Shown here: one piece after another, positions 28,572 to 36,658 of the stretch
How positions within the stretch are numbered: the first letter of the stretch is position 1
Layout of the letters: each line of letters opens with the position of its first letter
DNA from: Truepera radiovictrix DSM 17093
Lineage (GTDB): Bacteria; Deinococcota; Deinococci; Deinococcales; Trueperaceae
DNA length: 64,000 nt
NCBI RefSeq assembly: GCF_000092425.1
Contig: NC_014221.1
Span: 2,485,001-2,549,000, forward strand
Direction of reading: 5' to 3'
The notes under the pieces: generated by a model
What the model was told of the DNA's origin: nothing
Database searches by the model: none
What the model saw: only the letters and a program-made list of their open reading frames with translations
Position numbers and translations under genes: made by a program

Positions 28572-28751
28572 TTAAGAGGTGTCGTCCCAGGCATCGGCGT
28601 CGTAAGCGCCGTGCTGCTCGAGCAGCCGGTACTCTGCTAGGCGCAAACGCAGCTCGGCAAGGAGCTGAGCAAGGTTGCGCACGCGCGCCGCTCGAGCGGC
28701 GTCGGCCACTAACTGCACGAGGTCCTCGTCGGCTAAACTGCCATAGAGCAC
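28572..28751 (-). CDS. Unknown 59-aa helical protein, first gene under the Cascade promoter
   Basis: Starts at GTG 28751 with a very strong ribosome site (AAAGGAGGTGA, 5 nt gap). The protein begins VLYGSLADEDLVQLVADA (initiator V read as M), is rich in Ala, Leu and Arg, looks like two amphipathic helices with a heptad-like LAQLLAELRLRLAEYRLLEQ, and ends in an acidic tail. No family is recognised and standard I-E operons lack such a gene. It is about 65 nt downstream of the predicted transcription start and precedes cse1. It may be a Cascade accessory or regulator, or the toxin of a CreTA-like pair, since its promoter is the one targeted by the adjacent guide RNA. Confidence 0.6.
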   Translation of the reverse strand: MLYGSLADEDLVQLVADAARAARVRNLAQLLAELRLRLAEYRLLEQHGAYDADAWDDTS

Positions 28752-28823
28752 GGAGTTCACCTCCTTTCTCACCGGAGACCCCCTCTCAGCTTGGCGGCGG
28801 GCGGGGTTTTTCGGGTTAGGCAG

Positions 28824-28852
28824 ATTGTAGAAGATATGGTGGGCCTTGTCAA
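28824..28852 (-). promoter_or_regulatory. Promoter of the 59-aa gene / cse1-cas2 operon
   Basis: - strand: -35 TTGACA (28852-28847, full consensus), 17-nt spacer, -10 TACAAT (28829-28824, one mismatch). It is the best sigma-70 promoter in the window. Start of transcription is expected near 28816. The -35 lies inside the 32-nt site recognised by the neighbouring guide RNA, so Cascade binding would block RNA polymerase. Confidence 0.88.
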
Positions 28853-28880
28853 TCCCTAAAACCCTGTGAGCAACCAACTT
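28846..28880 (-). promoter_or_regulatory. Cascade target site (PAM plus protospacer) covering the operon -35 box
   Basis: On the - strand AAG (28880-28878) is followed by the protospacer 28877-28846. Against the pseudo-spacer at 28949-28918, positions 1-5, 7, 8, 10, 11 and 13-17 are identical (pattern TTGGTnGCnCAnAGGGT), then identity drops (19 of 32 overall). Mismatches at 6, 12 and 18 fall on the bases that Cascade flips out. AAG is the preferred type I-E interference PAM in E. coli. The poor PAM-distal pairing is as expected for binding without Cas3 cleavage. Confidence 0.8.
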
Positions 28881-28888
28881 AAAAATCT

Positions 28889-28917
28889 CTGCAAAACCCC
28901 ACGGATGTGGGGAGAGT
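28889..28917 (-). repeat. Degenerate CRISPR repeat 2 of the mini-CRISPR
   Basis: 19 of 29 positions equal the array 1 repeat (- strand reading ACTCTCCCCACA then TCCGTGGGGTTTTGCAG). The stem is intact (CCCCAC/GTGGGG) while the 3' handle ATGAACCG is lost, so it can be cut by Cas6e but cannot start another crRNA. No indels relative to the repeat. Confidence 0.8.
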
Positions 28918-28949
28918 TTGGCTTGCAGCGCGACCCTATGCGCTACCAA

Positions 28950-28978
28950 CGGTTCATCCACGCGCGTGCGAGGAACGG
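28950..28978 (-). repeat. Degenerate CRISPR repeat 1 of the mini-CRISPR
   Basis: 23 of 29 positions equal the array 1 repeat without gaps (mismatches at 2, 3, 8, 10, 17, 19). The last ten bases GGATGAACCG are unchanged, and CACGCGCGTG can still form a short stem. It begins 7 bases before the cas3 stop codon is reached from the other side (cas3 ends at 28985). Confidence 0.88.
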
Positions 28979-28984
28979 CGCCTA

Positions 28985-31675
<2,691 letters not shown>

Positions 31676-31700
31676 GACGGTACGCTACCTCCCTATGGCG

Positions 31701-32681
31701 TCATCTAACGTCGCAATGTCGCGCCGCCACCTGCCGCGCCTCCTCGAGCCAGCGGCGCCTTAAGGCCTCAGGCTCTAGCACCTCCACCCGCGCCCCCCAG
31801 CTCTGCACCCAAGGCAGGATCTCCAAGGGAAACCCGGCGCTGTCCGTCCCGACGCGTAGGCGCACCACGAGGCTGCCGTCTGCGCAGCGCTCCTCGACGG
31901 TCACGTCGAGGTAGCCCCCCTCCTCGAGCCGGTAAGCCGCCTCGGGCGCAAAGCGCAGCCGCACCGTCTCGAGGGCGCCGCCGCTCGTACCCACGACGCC
32001 CCACGCGTTCTGAAGGTAGCGGTTCGGATCGAAGGTCGGGGGTACCACATAGGTGTCCTCTAGCAACCTGACGTGCCGCATCCGCGAGAGCTTCCACGTC
32101 AGGATGGCCCGGTGAAACGTGCGCTCGAAACCGATGGCGTAGGGCGCTAAGTTGTCGCGGCTGACCTCGACGAAGTAGACCTCGAGCTCCTTGTTGCGCC
32201 AGCGGCCCGAACCACCCGGTGACCGGTATTCAAAGGCGAGCACCCGACTTTCGAACCAGGCTCGGGCCACGAGCTCGAGCGTCCGGTCGTCGCGCGGTCT
32301 CCCCTGCAGCGCTTCAGCGCTCCTTAGGGCGGCCTCTCGGGCAGGCTCCGGCAGGAGCGCCGAGAGCTTCTCGAGAGCGGAGCGGTAAGCGGGGCTGCGG
32401 GTCGGTGAATGGTGGTAGAGGAGCCTCACCGCCGCGTGCACAGCGAGCGCCTCAACGGCGCTCAGCCGGTGGTGAACATGTGGGATGCGGTAGCGTCCAC
32501 GGCTCACCGCTTCAACCCCCTCGCCCATGTCGCGTAACGCCTCGAGGTCGCGCTGAACCGTCCTCACGGAGACGCCAAAACGCTCGGCGAGCTCGGAGGT
32601 GCGGCGCGGTTTGAGGCGTAACAGTTCGGCAAGCGCGACGAGCCGGCGCGCTTCGCAGGTGGCTCTGCGCTGAGGGGTCAC
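31701..32681 (-). CDS. HTH-WYL transcriptional regulator upstream of cas3
   Basis: 326 aa. N-terminal DeoR-type HTH (ELLRLKPRRTSELAERFGVSVRTVQRDLEAL, here cited as TSELAERFGVSVRTVQRD), a middle WYL domain (residues about 130-210) and a C-terminal extension. WYL proteins sense ligands, in several cases nucleic acids or nucleotides, and regulate CRISPR and phage-defence genes. The GTG start lies 5 nt behind a TAGTCT box (32692-32687), suggesting a leaderless transcript. It probably controls the regulator-cas3 unit or the whole locus. Confidence 0.88.
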   Translation of the reverse strand: MTPQRRATCEARRLVALAELLRLKPRRTSELAERFGVSVRTVQRDLEALRDMGEGVEAVSRGRYRIPHVHHRLSAVEALAVHAAVRLLYHHSPTRSPAYRSALEKLSALLPEPAREAALRSAEALQGRPRDDRTLELVARAWFESRVLAFEYRSPGGSGRWRNKELEVYFVEVSRDNLAPYAIGFERTFHRAILTWKLSRMRHVRLLEDTYVVPPTFDPNRYLQNAWGVVGTSGGALETVRLRFAPEAAYRLEEGGYLDVTVEERCADGSLVVRLRVGTDSAGFPLEILPWVQSWGARVEVLEPEALRRRWLEEARQVAARHCDVR

Positions 32682-32930
32682 GCCTTAGACTATCAGACTG
32701 AGCAAAACCAAGTTTGAGCGAGGCGGGTGAACGCACGACACCACCGTTATCCCTGCTCGGCCGCACACACGCCCGCAGGCACGTCACCCTGCAGGCGCTC
32801 AGACGTCGCCGCAGCTACCAACCGGCGGTCACCGCACGACGAGGGCGCACCAAACCGTGCAACGCCACCTCGCTGCTCGGTCCAGAGCGTTCCCAGTACC
32901 CTAAACCAGACTGGTAGGTGCAAGCCCAAA

Positions 32931-32955
32931 AAACCCCCGCCAAACGCGGGGGTTT
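32931..32955. terminator. Bidirectional terminator between tRNA-Trp and the WYL gene
   Basis: AAACCCCCGC (32931-32940) and GCGGGGGTTT (32946-32955) are perfect arms around CAAAC, with T-rich tails on both strands (TTTTTCG on +, TTTTTTGGG on -). It ends the tRNA transcript on the - strand. 32693-32930 holds no gene that can be supported. Confidence 0.85.
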
Positions 32956-32980
32956 TTCGTGCGTCTCTGACGCTTTGTTG

Positions 32981-33056
<76 letters not shown>

Positions 33057-33067
33057 ATAGCTTTACG

Positions 33068-33096
33068 AGTATAACAAGCGCAGCCCGACTTGCCAA
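33068..33096 (-). promoter_or_regulatory. Promoter of tRNA-Trp
   Basis: - strand: -35 TTGGCA (33096-33091), 17-nt spacer, -10 TATACT (33073-33068). The expected start is about 5-6 nt before the mature tRNA 5' end at 33056. Confidence 0.85.
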
Positions 33097-33112
33097 GTCT
33101 CGGTAGCGGGAC

Positions 33113-33136
33113 GTGCGCCCAACGGGCGCACTTTTT
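33113..33136 (+). terminator. Intrinsic terminator facing right with no gene in front of it
   Basis: GTGCGCCC (33113-33120), loop AAC, GGGCGCAC (33124-33131), then TTTTT. On the + strand it is a good terminator, yet no + strand gene is seen between 22.6 kb and here. It may stop antisense transcription toward the M23 peptidase gene, or end a short unrecognised RNA. Confidence 0.6.
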
Positions 33137-33263
33137 GCCCCCTTAGGGGCCACGGTTGGCGCTACCCCAACGGGCCGTCAGCATCCGGACCAGCCTCGCC
33201 CCTGCGGCTACGCGCGGTACGTCATCGGCCGTAACGCCGACGCAGCGGTCACCCAGAGGCGGG

Positions 33264-34100
33264 CTAGCGCGTGGCGTAGGCGGCCTGGTCGTAGGCTTGC
33301 AGGTAGGGCGCGGGGTCGACCGGCTCCCCGCCGAGGCGCAGCTCGAAGTGCAGGTGCGGCCCCGTCGAGGCGCCGGTGCTGCCCACAGCGCCGAGGGGCT
33401 CCCCTGGCGCGAGCGTGCGGCCGACGGGGGCGCCGGGGGCGCGGAGGTGGGCGTAGCGCGTCTGCGCGCCACCCTCGTGCTCGAGGTAGACCACATAGCC
33501 GTACGCCCCGCCCCAACCCGAAAAGCTCACCGTCCCCGCCCGCGCCGCCCGCACGGGCGTCCCCTCGGGGGCAGCGATGTCGAGGCCGCGGTGAAAGGTG
33601 TTGCCGGCGACCTCGAGGGTGCGCGGTCCAAAGGCGGAGGTCACGCGGCCCGCGTGCTCGAGCGGCCAGAGGTAGCGGCCGTCGTCCCGGGCGTGCGCGG
33701 CGGCTTCGGCGGGTAGGAGCAACAGCGTCCCCGCTGGCAACCCCACCAAGCTGCGAAGGCCGTTTGCGCGCGCGACCGCAGCCGGCGCGTGACCGTAACG
33801 CAGCGCGACGCTTAGCGCGTCCTCGCCGGCTGCGAGCACCACGAGCTCGCCCTCTTGGGGGGGGACGTTAAGGTGCGCCCCCGCGGGGAGCGGCGCCGTT
33901 GCGGGACCCCAAAGGTGTGGGTTCGCCGCGCGCAGGAGCGCTTCGGAGAGGCCGTAGCGCGCCGCGAGCGCCGCTAGGGTCTCCCCTGAAGCGACGACGT
34001 GCGAGCGGAAGCTCGGGGGCGCGCTCACCGCTCCCGCAACAGGGCCCAAGAGCGTGGCGAGCGCTAGCAACCCTAGCGCGCGAGACAAAAGGCTGAGCAC
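33264..34100 (-). CDS. LysM / M23 family peptidoglycan endopeptidase
   Basis: 278 aa: signal peptide (1-24), LysM-like repeats at about 32-77 (SHVVASGETLAALAARYGLS) and 83-128 (VVLAAGEDALSVALRYG), and a C-terminal M23 zinc peptidase (GRVTSAFG, HRGLDIAAPEG, HLHFEL with the zinc ligands). It should cut peptide cross-links in the cell wall or activate amidases, outside the membrane. Monocistronic between the tRNA and rho. Confidence 0.92.
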   Translation of the reverse strand: MLSLLSRALGLLALATLLGPVAGAVSAPPSFRSHVVASGETLAALAARYGLSEALLRAANPHLWGPATAPLPAGAHLNVPPQEGELVVLAAGEDALSVALRYGHAPAAVARANGLRSLVGLPAGTLLLLPAEAAAHARDDGRYLWPLEHAGRVTSAFGPRTLEVAGNTFHRGLDIAAPEGTPVRAARAGTVSFSGWGGAYGYVVYLEHEGGAQTRYAHLRAPGAPVGRTLAPGEPLGAVGSTGASTGPHLHFELRLGGEPVDPAPYLQAYDQAAYATR

Positions 34101-34157
34101 GGTGCTGACCTCGTCGGCAGGAGCTCATCGCGCCCGCCGCGTGGCACCAGCCTAGCG

Positions 34158-35792
34158 TCAGCCGTGGCCTAGGGTCGATAAAAACTCCGCATTGTTCTTT
34201 GTCCGGCTGAGGCGCGAGAGGAGCATGTCCATCGCCTCGGCGGGGTCCATGTCGGAGATGACCTTGCGCAACAGCCACATCTTGGCGAGCACGTCCTCGC
34301 TTAAGAGCAGGTCTTCGCGGCGGGTGCTCGACTTGAGGATGTCAATAGCCGGGAAGATGCGGCGCTCCTCCAAGCGGCGGCTTAGGTGCAGCTCCATGTT
34401 GCCGGTGCCCTTAAACTCCTCGAAGATGACGTCGTCCATGCGCGACCCCGTCTCGACGAGGGCAGTCGCCATGATCGACAGGGAGCCGCCGCCGCGGATG
34501 TTGCGCGCCGCCCCCAAAAAGCGCTTCGGCCAGTGCAGCGCCGAGGAATCCAACCCCCCCGAGAGGGTGCGGCCGGTCGGCGGGGTGACGAGGTTGTTCG
34601 CGCGCGCAAGGCGGGTAATCGAGTCTAAGAGGATCATCACGTGCCCCCCCTCTTCGACGATGCGCCGCGAACGCTCGTGGACAAACTCGGCGACGCGGAT
34701 GTGGTTGGTCGGCGGCTCGTCGAAGGTGCTCGCGATCACCTCGACGCCCGTGACCGACTCGCGAAAGTCGGTGACCTCTTCCGGGCGCTCGTCGACGAGG
34801 AGCACGATCACCTTGATGTCGGGCTCGTTTTGCACCACCGAGTTGGCAATTTTCTTGAGCAGGGTCGTCTTCCCGGCCTTGGGCGGGGCGACGATCAGCC
34901 CGCGCTGGCCGCGGCCGATGGGGGCCAGAAGGTCGATGACGCGCGCGGCGACCTCGTTCTGGGTGGTCTCGAGCCGGATGCGCCGCTCGGGGAAGGTCGG
35001 GATGAGGTCGTCGAAGCGGGGGCGTTTGGCCGCTTGGAAGGGGTCGACCCCGTTAACCGCCTCGACGCGGATCAGGGTGCCGTAACGCTCGTTGTCGCGC
35101 GGGCGGCGCGCTTTACCCAGGATAAAGTCGCCCGTACGGAGCTTGAACTGCTTGATGAGCCCCGCCGAGACGATCACCGAACGGGTGTTGTTCTGGAGCA
35201 GCGACTCCTGCAAAAACCCGTAGCCGTCGCTCGAGATCTCCAAATAGCCCTGCACCAGCTTGAGCCCCTCGGCCTCGGCCGCGCGCTCCAAGATCGCTAC
35301 CGACAGCTCGTCTTTGCCCATCTGGCGGTAGTCGCTGAGCCCGACCTCCTTGGCTAACAGGTGCAGCTCGGGGAGGATCTTCGACTGCAGGTCGCGGTAG
35401 TTCAGGCTCGGCCGCCGCGCGCTACGGGTGCCCCGCGGGCGGCGCGCGGCGTTCTCTTCAGCGCTCGCCGTTTCGTCCTCGTCGTCAGCGGCGAGCGCCC
35501 GGCTGGCGCGACGGCCGCGCCGTTTGAGCCCCTCGCGGGGCGCCTCCTCGGTGGCGTCACCCGCGCTGCTCGCGGTCTGCGCGTCGTCGGTAGCGGGCGC
35601 GTCGGGCCCGAGCTCCGCCGCCGGTGAGGCGTCCGTCTCCCCCGGAGCATCGGTCTCAACATCGAGGCTCGGGGTGTCAGCAGCTTTGGCTTTGCGCCCA
35701 CTGCCTTTGGGGCGGCCGCGGCGTTTGGGTTTCTCGGCTGCCTCGGCCTCGGGTGCTACGAGCACTTCGGGATCAGCTTTGGCTTGTGTCAC
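34158..35792 (-). CDS. rho: Transcription termination factor Rho with long N-terminal extension
   Basis: 544 aa against about 420 in E. coli. Residues 1-130 form a low-complexity tail with basic AT-hook-like patches (KPKRRGRPKGSGRK; RRGRRASR) and acidic Ala/Asp/Glu stretches. Then come the Rho N-terminal and RNA-binding domains (GYGFLQE), Walker A PPKAGKTT (303-310) and VLLVDERPEEVTDF. Rho unwinds RNA from RNA polymerase. Extensions like this occur in high-GC bacteria and increase RNA binding. GTG start at 35792; a weak ribosome site only. Confidence 0.95.
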   Translation of the reverse strand: MTQAKADPEVLVAPEAEAAEKPKRRGRPKGSGRKAKAADTPSLDVETDAPGETDASPAAELGPDAPATDDAQTASSAGDATEEAPREGLKRRGRRASRALAADDEDETASAEENAARRPRGTRSARRPSLNYRDLQSKILPELHLLAKEVGLSDYRQMGKDELSVAILERAAEAEGLKLVQGYLEISSDGYGFLQESLLQNNTRSVIVSAGLIKQFKLRTGDFILGKARRPRDNERYGTLIRVEAVNGVDPFQAAKRPRFDDLIPTFPERRIRLETTQNEVAARVIDLLAPIGRGQRGLIVAPPKAGKTTLLKKIANSVVQNEPDIKVIVLLVDERPEEVTDFRESVTGVEVIASTFDEPPTNHIRVAEFVHERSRRIVEEGGHVMILLDSITRLARANNLVTPPTGRTLSGGLDSSALHWPKRFLGAARNIRGGGSLSIMATALVETGSRMDDVIFEEFKGTGNMELHLSRRLEERRIFPAIDILKSSTRREDLLLSEDVLAKMWLLRKVISDMDPAEAMDMLLSRLSRTKNNAEFLSTLGHG

Positions 35793-36046
35793 ACGTACTC
35801 AACTTTCTCGGCGTGGTGGTAACCGCATGTCTTGCTTTTAGAGCGTGAAATAAAAACCGCGTCCGTCGGCATCGGCGCCTAGCGCCCAAGTCCATGCGAC
35901 GCGCGCCGCTTGCAGGGGTGCTTTAGGCTGCTCCACACGTCACTCCTTAGGGGTTGCTTGGCTTAGCCCTTCCGCCTAAACGGGTGCGGAAAGGTCCAGG
36001 CGATCCGTGAGGTGATCACGGCGCACGCTCCTCGGTGCGCGGCGCA

Positions 36047-36103
36047 GACAGCTTGAGAGCGTCGCGTAACCCCGGCGATAGCGCGGGGGGCGTTCAAGCT
36101 GTC
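36047..36103. other. Large hairpin in the rho-ileS divergent region
   Basis: GACAGCTTGA (36047-36056) and TCAAGCTGTC (36094-36103) are perfect arms enclosing GC-rich sequence that can fold further. The divergent intergenic region 35793-36299 has no ORF that can be supported. It also has a second inverted repeat around 35970-35995 (CCTTCCGC/GCGGAAAGG). The structures may belong to the rho mRNA leader, as rho is often autoregulated there, or to an unknown RNA. Signature sequences of SRP, tmRNA, RNase P and 6S RNA were looked for and not seen. Confidence 0.4.
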
Positions 36104-36159
36104 GGGCGGAAAAAGAGCAGCGCGGTGCCAGAGAGGCGCAGACCGCTCAGGGCGGCTGC

Positions 36160-36199
36160 TTGACGTCGTCTAAACCCTGCTGCTAGGCTTTAGTATAAG
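36160..36199 (+). promoter_or_regulatory. Candidate promoter of the ileS T-box transcript
   Basis: -35 TTGACG (36160-36165) is followed after 18 nt by TAGGCT (36184-36189), with TATAAG further on at 36194-36199. The -35 is near consensus, the -10 uncertain. It directs transcription into the ileS leader. Confidence 0.45.
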
Positions 36200-36299
36200 C
36201 AGGTTGCGCGCGACCTGTAAAGCGTCCCCGGCACACGGTTCGGCGTTTGCGCGCAGCCCGTAGCGGTCGCTTACGCCGGGCAGCGACCCCAAAGGCGAT

Positions 36300-36603
36300 G
36301 ACGGGAACGAGTAGCTCGAGACACGGTGCGAAGGTCCCTCGGGACCAGCAGCGAGCCAGGGAGGGTGCGAGCCTGGCCACACGCCTCGAGCGAAGATCCT
36401 CCCCGAGCTGTCCCCCGAACCGGCCGTCGCCCCGCGCGTGGCCCCAGTAGACGGGAACGTGAGCCGCACGTCAGCGCGGCGGCGCTCTGCTCGAGCCTGC
36501 TCGAGCGTAGCGGCAGAGGCTGCACCCGCGAGGGTGCGGCGAAGTTGGGTGGTACCACGCTGTTATGGCGTCCCAATGGCTTCAAGGCTTGGGGCGCTTT
36601 TTT
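36300..36603 (+). promoter_or_regulatory. T-box riboswitch controlling ileS
   Basis: The antiterminator is very clear at 36543-36576: TTGGG, bulge TGGTACC, ACGC, loop, GCGT, CCCAA, both helices perfect. The bulge TGGT pairs with the ACCA end of uncharged tRNA-Ile. The competing terminator is GCGTCCCA (36568-36575) with TGGGGCGC (36590-36597), then six T. Uncharged tRNA-Ile would prevent termination and switch on ileS. The Stem I part upstream is GC-rich and its specifier could not be fixed; ATC at 36395-36397 is one candidate. GACGGGAACG occurs at both 36300 and 36450. Confidence 0.85.
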
Positions 36604-36658
36604 GTTCGCCGACCCCGCGTCGTCTCACCGCGACAGCGCCCCGGAAACGAGGTCAGCG

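Larger units (their letters stand above)
28880..28978 (-). ncRNA. CreR/CreA-like guide RNA (mini-CRISPR) controlling the cas operon
   Basis: One pseudo-repeat (28978-28950), a 32-nt pseudo-spacer (28949-28918) and a second pseudo-repeat (28917-28889), exactly 29+32+29. The first retains the full ATGAACCG that becomes the crRNA 5' handle; the second retains the CCCCACA and GTGGGG arms that Cas6e recognises, followed by TTTT and later ATTTTT, which can act as a terminator. Its promoter is at 28984-29013. CreR and CreA RNAs of type I systems use such units to direct Cascade to a promoter by partial pairing. Here the target is the promoter of the cse1 operon itself, giving autorepression that senses free Cascade. 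Confidence 0.85.

Noticed and set aside
31676-31700. Second possible target of the guide RNA at the cas3 ribosome site (GGTAGCG, 31689-31683)
   Set aside because: Seven matching bases only, with mismatches at seed positions 1 and 2; expected by chance, and far weaker than the 14/17 match at the Cascade promoter.
32687-32712. TTGGT near the WYL promoter as a guide target
   Set aside because: Only five bases match, and the preceding triplet is AAC instead of an I-E PAM.
35900-36110. SRP RNA, 6S RNA, RNase P RNA or tmRNA in the rho-ileS gap or at 56.2-56.5 kb
   Set aside because: Hallmark sequences of these RNAs could not be found on either strand; only generic hairpins are seen.
36326-36658. 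N-terminal extension of IleRS upstream of 36659
   Set aside because: The frame crosses the T-box antiterminator and terminator and yields no IleRS-like residues; GTG 36659 has a ribosome site and the family N-terminus.
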